Part shown: piece after piece, positions 1 to 5,701 of the stretch
Position numbering within the stretch: position 1 is the first letter of the stretch
How the letters are laid out: every line of letters starts with the position of its first letter
Assembly (NCBI GenBank): GCA_009773995.1
Contig: VSMY01000143.1
Coordinates: 1-5,701 of the forward strand
DNA: 5,701 nucleotides
Direction: 5' to 3'
From: Oscillibacter sp.
GTDB taxonomy: Bacteria > Bacillota > Clostridia > Oscillospirales > Oscillospiraceae
Position numbers and translations under genes: made by a program
The notes under the pieces: generated by a model
What the model was told of the DNA's origin: nothing
Database searches by the model: none
The model's input: only the letters and a program-made list of their open reading frames with translations

Positions 1-27
1 GAAAAACGGGGGTTTTCCAGCACTTCC

Positions 28-56
28 CCCGGTTCTCCCGGTTTATCCCGGTTTCT
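28..56. repeat. Short imperfect tandem repeat, about 10-base unit, three copies
   Basis: Three adjacent units can be read directly: CCCGGTTCT (28-36), CCCGGTTTAT (37-46) and CCCGGTTTCT (47-56). On the other strand this reads as repeated AAACCGGG-like blocks. It lies in the short stretch before recognisable SBP coding sequence begins. A further TATCCCG at 84-90, inside the SBP gene, matches the TATCCCG at 44-50. With only three degenerate units visible and the window edge nearby, I cannot say whether this is the end of a longer repeat array, a mobile-element remnant or a chance low-complexity patch. Confidence 0.5.
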
Positions 57-77
57 CAATTATCCTGTCCCCTTACA

Positions 78-572
78 GCGGGCTATCCCGACGGCTGCAC
101 CCTCTCCATGACCGGCGTCACAGGCCGCTATGTCTGCGACAGCGACATTGAGCAGGCCATCGTCTCCATGGCCGCCGAGGTGGGAATCACGCTGGAGCTG
201 GAGCTTCTGGAGTTCTCTACCTTCTCCCAGATTCTATCCTCCAACTCCTGGGGCGATATGGTCTTCGTCAACTACGGCGTGGGCTTCATGGACGGTTCCT
301 ACCCCATGAACCTCTATACGGAGGCCGCCGACGCCGGTATGGGCTGGAACAATGCCGAGTATGAGGCGCTCTTTGCCGCCGCCCGGTCCAACATGGATTT
401 GGACGAGCGCCTGGAGCAGTTCCAGCAGTGCCAGCAGATGGTAGCCGCAGAGCTGCCCAGCATCCAGCTGATTCAGCCCAGCACCGCCGTCGGCGTCAGC
501 GACGCGGTGGGCTATACCCCCGGCGTAATCGGAGCTTATTACTGTGATTGGATTACGAACAGCGGCAAATAA
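78..572 (+). CDS. Extracellular solute-binding protein, family 5 (peptide/nickel ABC transporter), C-terminal part only
   Basis: This is the C-terminal end of a family 5 substrate-binding protein, the secreted or lipid-anchored receptor that delivers peptides to the permease pair encoded downstream. Recognisable similarity starts at AGYPDG (78-95), the conserved segment after the family's 'KAKxLLxxAGYPDG' helix. It continues through WGDMVFVNYGVGFMDG, GWNNAEYEALFAAA and a closing ELPSIQLIQPSTAVGV stretch that resembles the usual 'P.iply' end of these proteins. About 164 residues are seen against roughly 500-550 for a complete member, so the signal peptide and most of the protein are missing. 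The frame stays open to base 3, but residues encoded before base 78 do not resemble the family. The ATG at 108 is an internal methionine with no SD in front and is unlikely to be the true start. It is either a gene cut by the window or contig edge, or a 5'-truncated fragment. The TAA at 570-572 is followed by a strong terminator. Confidence 0.82.
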   Translation, partial: AGYPDGCTLSMTGVTGRYVCDSDIEQAIVSMAAEVGITLELELLEFSTFSQILSSNSWGDMVFVNYGVGFMDGSYPMNLYTEAADAGMGWNNAEYEALFAAARSNMDLDERLEQFQQCQQMVAAELPSIQLIQPSTAVGVSDAVGYTPGVIGAYYCDWITNSGK

Positions 573-601
573 TTTCTGACGGCAGACGACATAGACGGAC
601 G

Positions 602-641
602 AAAAGGGGAGTTGTTTTAAACGGAGACAACTCCCCTTTTT
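602..641 (+). terminator. Rho-independent terminator after the SBP gene
   Basis: Bases 602-615 and 627-640 are perfectly complementary over 14 base pairs (arm core GGGGAGTTGT with ACAACTCCCC), with an 11-base loop at 616-626. The 3' arm ends in a run of five T at 637-641. The stem is flanked by A's on the left, so it could also work weakly on the opposite strand. It starts 30 bases after the SBP stop codon. Because no clear promoter is visible in the 48 bases between it and the peptidase start, it probably acts as a partial terminator that lowers expression of the downstream genes relative to the binding protein. Confidence 0.9.
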
Positions 642-677
642 GGAAAATCGGAGAAGCTTTCGCCGAGGAGACGAAAG

Positions 678-684
678 AAAGGGG
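678..684 (+). promoter_or_regulatory. Shine-Dalgarno site of the M20 peptidase, with duplicate of terminator arm sequence
   Basis: AAAGGGG ends five bases before the ATG at 690 and fixes that start. The octamer AAAGGGGA at 678-685 is identical to 603-610 in the 5' arm of the upstream terminator, so the terminator's 3' arm (TCCCCTTT, 632-639) could in principle pair with it. A second purine block, GAGGAG (665-670), sits in the loop of a small possible hairpin (CTTTCG 657-662 with CGAAAG 672-677) just upstream. Confidence 0.6.
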
Positions 685-689
685 ACTCT

Positions 690-2054
690 ATGGATTTAGA
701 AAAGGTATACGCCTACATCGACGCCAACCGGGACCGCTATATTGCATTGCTGCAAGCTTTTGTGCGCCAGCCCAGCGTCGCCTCCATGCATCCCGACAAC
801 GAGGACATGAAGGAGCTGGTAAAACGGACCGTGCGGGAATACACCGGCGCAGAACCGGAGGAGCTGAAAACCGGTGGAAACGCCGTGCTCTACACAGAGC
901 TGAAGGGGAAGCGGGCGGACCGCATCCTGGGGATTTACAACCATTACGATGTGGTCTCTCCCGGGCCGGAGGAGCAGTGGCGCTTTCCCCCGTATTCCGG
1001 GACCATCGACGGCGGCGTCCTCTATTCCAGAGGAGCGGCGGACAATAAGGACGCCCTGGCCTGCCGCCTCTGCGCGTTGGATGCCATCCGCTCCGCAGGA
1101 GAGGAGCTGCCCCTGAATGTCAAGCTGGTATACGACGGAGAAGAGGAGGTGGGCAGCCCCTCTCTCAGCGAAATCGTGGCCGCAAATCCCGCCAAGTTCT
1201 ACGCCGACGGATATATGTGGGAGGGGGGAGACCGCCTGCCGGACAACGGCCCCTTAATCATTGCCCTGGGGGCGAAGGGAATGCTGAGCGTAGAGCTGTT
1301 CGCCCGGGGCGGGAAAATCGACGTACACAGCGCCAACGCCCCATTGGTGCCGAATCCTGCCTGGCGTTTGGTTTGGGCTCTGTCCACCATAAAAAATGAG
1401 AGGGAAGAGATCCTTATTGACGGCTTTTATGACGGGATTATTCCCGTTACGCAGGCGGAGATGGACTCCTTGAAGCTGGGGAGGTTCGACCCCGAGGATG
1501 CGAAACGGCTGAGCGGAATTGAGACCTATCTGGGAGGCGTAGAGGGAGACGAAGCCCTAATGAAGCTGCTGTTTTCCCCCACGGCCAACATTGACGGCAT
1601 GGTTTCCGGCCACACCGGAAAAGAGCATAAAAGCCTTGTCCCAGCCCAGGCCTCTGTGAAGATGGACTTCCGCCTGGTTCCCGGGCAGGACCCGGAGAAC
1701 ATCGCGGGACTGCTTCGAAAGCATCTGGACAAGCATGGGTTTACCGATGTCGAGATGGTGGTGGAATCCTACTGCGCCCCCTTCCGCAGCGGCGTGGATT
1801 CCGCCTATGTCAAAGCCCTGATCGCCGCGGCGGCCGACGTCTACGGAGCCGAGCCCGCCATTCAGATCACCTTAGCCGGTACGTCGCCTATGGAGAAGAT
1901 CTGCAAATACGACCGGATTCCCGTGGCCATGATCGGCCCCGGAAATACGGAATCCGCCGTGCACTCGCCCAATGAGCACATTTTTCTGGAGGACTACATT
2001 TTAGGCATTAAAATGGCGGCGGCGGTGATGGACCGGTTTGCCACGGTGGAGTAA
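690..2054 (+). CDS. M20 family metallopeptidase (dipeptidase / ArgE-DapE-CPG2-like)
   Basis: This is a 454-residue zinc-dependent amide hydrolase, the usual length for M20 dipeptidases. It has no signal peptide or membrane segment, so it should act in the cytoplasm. Metal-site motifs appear in the family order: NHYDVV with His85 and Asp87; SRGAADNK with the bridging Asp118; DGEEEVGS with Glu152 as likely general base and Glu153 as ligand; WEGG with Glu178 in the place of the fourth acidic ligand; and VHSPNEH with His425 as last ligand. The inserted dimerisation domain runs from about residue 205 to 320 and includes DVHSAN (His213) and VPNPAWRL. It is followed by SLVPAQASVKMDFRLVPGQDP, the typical return to the catalytic domain. 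The residue after the AADNK motif is Asp121, where many relatives have Gly. Exact substrate cannot be read from sequence: dipeptides are most likely given the transporter genes downstream, with N-acyl amino acids as an alternative. The gene lies between SBP and permeases, and its stop overlaps the SD of the next gene. Confidence 0.93.
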   Translation: MDLEKVYAYIDANRDRYIALLQAFVRQPSVASMHPDNEDMKELVKRTVREYTGAEPEELKTGGNAVLYTELKGKRADRILGIYNHYDVVSPGPEEQWRFPPYSGTIDGGVLYSRGAADNKDALACRLCALDAIRSAGEELPLNVKLVYDGEEEVGSPSLSEIVAANPAKFYADGYMWEGGDRLPDNGPLIIALGAKGMLSVELFARGGKIDVHSANAPLVPNPAWRLVWALSTIKNEREEILIDGFYDGIIPVTQAEMDSLKLGRFDPEDAKRLSGIETYLGGVEGDEALMKLLFSPTANIDGMVSGHTGKEHKSLVPAQASVKMDFRLVPGQDPENIAGLLRKHLDKHGFTDVEMVVESYCAPFRSGVDSAYVKALIAAAADVYGAEPAIQITLAGTSPMEKICKYDRIPVAMIGPGNTESAVHSPNEHIFLEDYILGIKMAAAVMDRFATVE

Positions 2055-2066
2055 AGGAGAAATTCT

Positions 2067-2981
2067 ATGGGGAAGTATATGCGCAGACGCCTGCTCCAGG
2101 TGATCCCCGTGCTGCTGATTGTAACCGTTGTTGTTTTTTTCATGGTGCATCTGTCCGGCGATCCCACCTCCATGATGCTGCCCCAGGACGCGACGCAGGA
2201 GGCCCGGGAAAACCTTCGGGAGGCCCTTGGCCTAAATCGGCCGCTGCACGTGCAGTATTGGATTTTTATCAAGGGCCTGTTTCAGGGGGATTTCGGCGTC
2301 TCCCACAAGTACAACGCGCCGGCATTGCCCATTGTACTGGAGAGGATTCCCGCCTCCCTGGAGCTTTGCGCCGTCTCCATCGTGTTGTCCGTGGTGATTG
2401 CGATCCCCCTGGGCGTCTGGGCCGCCAAGGCCCACGGCACGCCTTTCGACTCCGTTGTCAACGGGCTGGCGGTTCTGGGACAGGCGATGCCGAGCTTTTG
2501 GATCGGCATTATGCTGATTTTGCTCCTGGGGGTGAAGTGGACGCTCCTGCCGGTTTCGGGCAGGGGCAGCGTTGCCCAGCTGATCATGCCCTCGGCGACG
2601 CTGGCCATCGGCACATCGGCACAGATTATTCCCCTGGTGCGTTCGTCCATGCTGGAGATCGTGCACGAGGACTATATCCGAACCGCCAGGAGCAAGGGCC
2701 TTTCCGAACGGACGGTCATTTACAGGCACGCCTTTAAGAATGCCCTGGTTCCGGTGATTACCATGGTCGCCCTGCAAATCCCCGCCTTGTTTGGGGGCGC
2801 GCTGATTACGGAGACCATTTTTGCCTGGCCCGGTCTGGGGCAGCTGATGGTGACGGGAGTTACCAACCATGATATGGCAATTGTACAGGCTTGCATTTTG
2901 ATGATCACGTTCATCACCATCGTCGTGAATCTTTGCGCCGATATGCTGTATTGCCTGATTGATCCACGGATCCGAATGTGA
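2067..2981 (+). CDS. dppB: Peptide ABC transporter permease, DppB/OppB type
   Basis: This 304-residue inner-membrane protein is one half of the transport channel. It opens with a short basic end (MGKYMRRRLL) and a first membrane helix at about residues 9-28. A periplasmic region follows, with the family's LGLNRPLHVQYW and GDFGVSH segments, and then further hydrophobic segments near 98-120, 131-155, 171-192, 228-248 and 270-293. The cytoplasmic coupling loop that contacts the ATPases is clear: EDYIRTARSKGLSERTVIYR at about 201-220, then HAFKNALVP. TETIFAWPGLGQL (248-260) and the closing LIDPRIR are also standard for DppB. The start is supported by AAGGAGA at 2054-2060, which overlaps the peptidase stop; only 12 bases separate the genes. 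The Dpp name is by family. Opp, nickel or other substrates are not excluded, because the binding protein that sets specificity is mostly missing. Confidence 0.95.
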   Translation: MGKYMRRRLLQVIPVLLIVTVVVFFMVHLSGDPTSMMLPQDATQEARENLREALGLNRPLHVQYWIFIKGLFQGDFGVSHKYNAPALPIVLERIPASLELCAVSIVLSVVIAIPLGVWAAKAHGTPFDSVVNGLAVLGQAMPSFWIGIMLILLLGVKWTLLPVSGRGSVAQLIMPSATLAIGTSAQIIPLVRSSMLEIVHEDYIRTARSKGLSERTVIYRHAFKNALVPVITMVALQIPALFGGALITETIFAWPGLGQLMVTGVTNHDMAIVQACILMITFITIVVNLCADMLYCLIDPRIRM

Positions 2982-2993
2982 GGAGATACCGGC

Positions 2994-3893
2994 ATGGGAA
3001 AAAAGAACGCACACAAGGGAACGAATTCGCCGAGCGGTTTTCGGAAATACGCGGGGCTGCTGTTCCGCAGCCAGACCGGTACGATCGGATTCCTGATCCT
3101 ATTGACGATCCTCTTTGTTGCCATTTTTGCGCCGCTTATCGCCCCCTACGACCCCGCTGCGGTGGATTTGCGCGGTATGCGGATGCCCCCCTTTTGGATG
3201 GAAGGCGGATCTATGGAGCATATTCTAGGCTGCGACAACCTGGGAAGGGATCTGTGGAGCCGCATTATTTATGGGACCCGAGTCTCTTTGCTGGTGGGGA
3301 TTCTCTCCGTTTTGCTGGCGGGGGCCTTCGGGATTACCCTGGGGATGATTTCCGGCTTCTACGGCGGCTGGATCGACAGCGTGATTATGCGGGTAACCGA
3401 CGCCTTTTTCGCCATCCCCAGAATTTTGATGGCGATGGTGGTTTTGATGGTTGCGGGAAGCAGCGTGGCCGTGCTGATTTTGATCATCGGCGGCACCAGC
3501 TGGGTTCCCTTTGCCCGGATGATTCGCAGCGAGGTACTGGCCTTGAAGGAAAAGGAGTTCGTGAAATGCTCCCGCAGCATCGGTACCAGGAGCACAGTCA
3601 TCCTTCTGAGGCACATTCTGCCCAACGTCATGTCCTCCTTCATTGTCCTGTGTACAATGAACATTGCGGGCAACATTATCAGCGAGGCGGCATTGTCCTT
3701 CCTAGGTGTGGGCATTCAGCCGCCCACGGTTTCCTGGGGCGTCATGCTGGCGGAGGGGCGGAAGTTTTTAGGGACCCACTGGTGGATCGGTACCTTTCCG
3801 GGAATCGCCATCACCATCTCCGTATTGGGGATTATGTTCTTGGGAAACTGGCTTCGGGACGTTCTCGATCCCCGGAACCAGGGAATTAAGTGA
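2994..3893 (+). CDS. dppC: Peptide ABC transporter permease, DppC/OppC type
   Basis: This is a 299-residue partner of the preceding permease. It has a charged cytoplasmic N-terminus, a first membrane helix at about 31-51 ending in the family's LIAPYDP, and then the hallmark HILGCDNLGRDLWSRIIYGT (76-95), which matches the usual 'GTDxxGRD...R.iyG.R.SL' pattern except for Cys80 in place of Thr. Hydrophobic segments follow near 97-120, 144-166, 212-235 and 266-285. The coupling loop is EFVKCSRSIGTRSTVILLRH (188-207), then ILPN. EAALSFLGVGIQPP and SWGVMLAEGR complete the conserved C-terminal half. GAGGAG at 2980-2985 overlaps the dppB stop and sits eight bases before the ATG. Its own stop codon lies within the upstream start region of the next gene, which indicates coupling. 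Confidence 0.95.
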   Translation: MGKKNAHKGTNSPSGFRKYAGLLFRSQTGTIGFLILLTILFVAIFAPLIAPYDPAAVDLRGMRMPPFWMEGGSMEHILGCDNLGRDLWSRIIYGTRVSLLVGILSVLLAGAFGITLGMISGFYGGWIDSVIMRVTDAFFAIPRILMAMVVLMVAGSSVAVLILIIGGTSWVPFARMIRSEVLALKEKEFVKCSRSIGTRSTVILLRHILPNVMSSFIVLCTMNIAGNIISEAALSFLGVGIQPPTVSWGVMLAEGRKFLGTHWWIGTFPGIAITISVLGIMFLGNWLRDVLDPRNQGIK

Positions 3894-3897
3894 GGTG
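3892..3897 (+). promoter_or_regulatory. Shine-Dalgarno site that decides the dppD start
   Basis: GAGGTG overlaps the dppC stop (TGA, 3891-3893) and lies seven bases before the ATG at 3905. It supports that ATG over the in-frame GTG at 3890 (which overlaps the dppC stop as GTGA) and the GTG at 3902, which is too close. The protein beginning at 3905 (MERQTALEVQNLNVYF) also has the length before the first beta strand that is normal for DppD. Confidence 0.65.
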
Positions 3898-3904
3898 CAT
3901 TGTG

Positions 3905-4897
3905 ATGGAGCGGCAGACCGCACTGGAGGTCCAGAATCTGAACGTTTACTTTAAAACCGCCGGCGGAAATTCCACCCAGGCCGTGAGGAATCTCTCCTTC
4001 CGCGTCGGCAGCGGGGAGCTTCTCGGCATCGTTGGGGAGTCCGGCTGCGGGAAGAGCGTGTCCTCCCTGGCGATTATGGGACTTTTGGAGTTTCCCGCCA
4101 TAGCCCAGGCGGACAGGATTTCCCTCATGGGAACCGACATCTCAAAAAACAGCCGGGAGGAGATGCGGAGGCTTCGCGGCAGTGAGCTTGCCATGATCTT
4201 CCAGGAGCCCATGACGTCTCTGAATCCCCTTTTTACCATCGGCGCCCAGCTCAGCGACACCATTGCCCTGCACCAGGCGTGCGGAAAGGCGGAGGCAAAG
4301 CTCCGGGCCGTCGGTATGCTGGAAAAGGTGGGTATTCCCAGGGCGAAGGCGGTGTATAAAGCCTATCCCAACGAGCTCTCCGGCGGAATGCGCCAGCGGG
4401 TCATGATTGCCATTGCTTTGGCGAATTCCCCGAAGCTGCTGATTGCTGACGAGCCGACGACGGCCCTGGACGTTACCATCCAGGCTCAGATATTGGAGCT
4501 GATGCGCAACCTGATTCAAGATTCCAGCACGGCCATTGTGTTCATCACCCACGACCTGGGCGTTATCGCGGAGATGGCGGATCGCGTACTGGTGATGTAT
4601 GCCGGGAGCATTGTGGAGGAGGCGGACGTTATGACTCTGTTCCACAGCTGCGCTCACCCCTATACCCAGGGCTTGCTGGACAGTACCATCAAGGTGCACG
4701 AGGTCCACGACGAGCTGAGATGCATCGAGGGTGTGGTGCCCAGCCTGCGGGACATGCCCTCCGGCTGTGCCTTCCACCCCCGCTGCCCCTATGCTCAGGA
4801 AGACTGCCGGAGTCAAAGGCCGGAATTGCGGAAGACGGCGGAGGGCCATGCGGTTGCCTGCCTGCATCCGCTGAGAGGGAGGTGGGATTATGACTAA
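3905..4897 (+). CDS. dppD: Peptide ABC transporter ATP-binding protein, DppD/OppD type
   Basis: This is a 330-residue cytoplasmic ATPase subunit that would pair with the next gene product. ABC motifs counted from the ATG at 3905 are: Walker A GESGCGKS (44-51), Q-loop FQEP (99-102) followed by MTSLNPLF, signature LSGGMRQR (158-165), Walker B LLIADEP (178-184) with Glu183, D-loop TALD and H-loop His216 in FITHDLGV. The C-terminal oligopeptide-transporter extension is complete: AHPYTQGLL near 250-258, VPSLRDMPSGC and a four-cysteine set Cys288, Cys294, Cys301 and Cys319 (spacing x5, x6, x17). That spacing is the one associated with the [4Fe-4S] cluster described for DppD-type ATPases. A longer version from the GTG at 3890 would add five residues. 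The last eight bases overlap the next gene. Confidence 0.95.
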   Translation: MERQTALEVQNLNVYFKTAGGNSTQAVRNLSFRVGSGELLGIVGESGCGKSVSSLAIMGLLEFPAIAQADRISLMGTDISKNSREEMRRLRGSELAMIFQEPMTSLNPLFTIGAQLSDTIALHQACGKAEAKLRAVGMLEKVGIPRAKAVYKAYPNELSGGMRQRVMIAIALANSPKLLIADEPTTALDVTIQAQILELMRNLIQDSSTAIVFITHDLGVIAEMADRVLVMYAGSIVEEADVMTLFHSCAHPYTQGLLDSTIKVHEVHDELRCIEGVVPSLRDMPSGCAFHPRCPYAQEDCRSQRPELRKTAEGHAVACLHPLRGRWDYD

Positions 4898-5701
4898 GGC
4901 GAGAGAACGGGCGGAACAGCTGCGGCAGGAACTGGCCCGGCCCTACGGGGGAGAGAACCTGCTGGAGGTAAGGCATCTGAAAAAGTACTTCCGAACCGGC
5001 AGCCGTTTCCTTCCCGGCAAGGGCGGCCACACATATATCCGCGCGGTGGACGACGTCAGCTTCACCGTCAAAAGCGGACAGACGCTGGGCATTGTTGGGG
5101 AATCCGGCTGCGGAAAATCCACCACAGGCAACACCATCATCCGCCTTCTGGAAAAGACCAGTGGAGAGGTTTACTTTCAGGGCCATGAAATATCCGATAT
5201 GTCCAAGGAGGAGATGGAGATCATCCGGCCCAACATTCAGATGATTTTTCAGGACCCTTATTCCTCGCTGAATCCCCGTATGCGGGTGTTCGACATCATT
5301 GCGGAGCCGCTGCGGACCCACCGAGTCTGCAAATCGGAGCGGGAACTGCGGGAGCAGGTGCTGGACATGATGTCCGTTGTAGGACTTCAACCAGACTATG
5401 CCTCCCGGTACCCTCACGAGTTTTCCGGCGGTCAGCGGCAGCGAATCGGCATTGCCCGGGCCCTGGCGCTGCGGCCCAAGCTGATCATCTGCGACGAGCC
5501 CGTCAGCGCCCTGGATGTATCTATCCAGGCGCAGGTTCTGAATCTTCTGGCTTCTTTGCAAAAGGAATTTCATCTGTCCTATATGTTCATTGCCCACGGC
5601 CTGCCCACAGTGAAGCATGTCAGCGACCGCATCGCGGTTATGTATTTGGGACAGCTGGTGGAGCTGGCCGGTACGGATGAGCTGTTTGCCTCGCCCTGCC
5701 A
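4890..5701 (+). CDS. dppF: Peptide ABC transporter ATP-binding protein, DppF/OppF type (3' end outside the window)
   Basis: This is the second ATPase subunit, open from the ATG at 4890 to the window edge: 270 complete codons, with perhaps 50-70 more expected. The start overlaps the dppD stop by eight bases (ATGACTAA) and has GGGAGGTG at 4877-4884, five bases upstream, so translation is probably coupled. The motifs seen are Walker A GESGCGKS (70-77), Q-loop FQDPYSSLNPR (120-130), signature FSGGQRQR (178-185), Walker B LIICDEP (198-204), D-loop SALD and H-loop His236 in FIAHGLP. The residue after the H-loop histidine is Gly rather than the usual Asp. The FQDPYSSLNPRM and MYLGQLVE segments are typical of DppF/OppF and separate it from DppD. 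The visible part ends at the ELFASPC segment, just before the family's 'HPYT' stretch. No frameshift is seen. Confidence 0.95.
   Translation, partial: MTKARERAEQLRQELARPYGGENLLEVRHLKKYFRTGSRFLPGKGGHTYIRAVDDVSFTVKSGQTLGIVGESGCGKSTTGNTIIRLLEKTSGEVYFQGHEISDMSKEEMEIIRPNIQMIFQDPYSSLNPRMRVFDIIAEPLRTHRVCKSERELREQVLDMMSVVGLQPDYASRYPHEFSGGQRQRIGIARALALRPKLIICDEPVSALDVSIQAQVLNLLASLQKEFHLSYMFIAHGLPTVKHVSDRIAVMYLGQLVELAGTDELFASPC

Noticed and set aside
1..17. Small hairpin GAAAAAC / GTTTTC around a G-run at the window start
   Set aside because: It is a short stem with a bulge and no U-run, and it is cut off by the window edge, so it is not good enough to call a terminator or element end.
50..80. Pyrimidine-rich stretch followed by TTACAG, resembling a eukaryotic 3' splice site directly before the SBP-like sequence
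   Set aside because: The window is plainly bacterial, with operon layout, SD sites and a rho-independent terminator. The match is short and of the kind expected by chance. Nor does it look like a group II intron 3' end, since no domain V-like hairpin is seen.
642..689. A separate promoter for the peptidase and transporter genes after the terminator
   Set aside because: No -35/-10 pair with sensible spacing can be picked out in these 48 bases, so read-through from upstream is the simpler reading.
548..1048. 166-codon + frame running from the SBP end through the terminator into the peptidase
   Set aside because: It crosses the terminator hairpin, is Arg/Gly-rich without a domain, and overlaps the well-supported peptidase frame.
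2232..3014. 260-codon antisense open frame opposite dppB
   Set aside because: It has no recognisable domain, a His/Gln/Asn-rich composition typical of the antisense of hydrophobic coding sequence, and no SD-supported start. The same reasoning excludes the long antisense frames at 4142-4867 and 4689-5618.
2978..3889. 303-codon open frame on the + strand overlapping almost all of dppC
   Set aside because: It is the +1 shadow of dppC. Its protein is rich in Arg, Gly, Asp and His with no membrane or domain pattern, whereas the other frame gives a full DppC with all family motifs.
3890..3904. GTG at 3890 as the dppD start
   Set aside because: It would put the start upstream of the best SD (GAGGTG, 3892-3897) and adds five residues (MRCIV) of no recognisable family character. 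A weak AGGGA at 3880-3884 keeps it possible but less likely.

Overview
The window holds most of one operon for ATP-driven peptide (or nickel/opine-type) uptake, with all genes on the + strand. The order is: the C-terminal part of an extracellular substrate-binding protein (SBP), a rho-independent terminator, an M20-family metallopeptidase, two permeases of the DppB/DppC type, and two ATPases of the DppD/DppF type. The last ATPase runs off the right edge. From the peptidase onward the genes are tightly packed, with gaps of 12 and 12 bases and then stop/start contact or overlap. This implies co-transcription and translational coupling.

The organism is probably an anaerobic Firmicute (Clostridia; an Oscillospiraceae-like gut bacterium would fit). 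This is inferred from GC-rich wobble use, strong GGAG-type Shine-Dalgarno (SD) sites before nearly every gene, a classic hairpin plus U-run terminator, and the flavour of the transporter proteins. No rRNA, tRNA or marker gene is present to confirm it.

Layout: bases 1 to about 77 are a short stretch that does not look like SBP coding sequence and carries a roughly 10-base direct repeat. Bases 78-572 encode the SBP C-terminus. Bases 573-689 are the only real intergenic region, with a 14-bp-stem terminator at 602-641 and the peptidase SD. The peptidase is at 690-2054, dppB-like at 2067-2981, dppC-like at 2994-3893, dppD-like at 3905-4897 and dppF-like from 4890 to beyond the end. There is no other non-coding stretch of note.

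Working model: the SBP captures peptides outside the cell, DppB/DppC form the membrane channel, and DppD/DppF hydrolyse ATP. The cytoplasmic M20 enzyme, encoded between SBP and permeases, would cleave or trim the imported dipeptide or N-acyl amino acid. The terminator behind the SBP gene would let the binding protein be made in excess over the membrane and ATPase subunits.

I found no convincing new biological system. The most notable oddity is the left edge, where the SBP similarity starts abruptly next to repetitive, unrelated-looking DNA. The second is a possible alternative pairing between the terminator's 3' arm and the peptidase SD.
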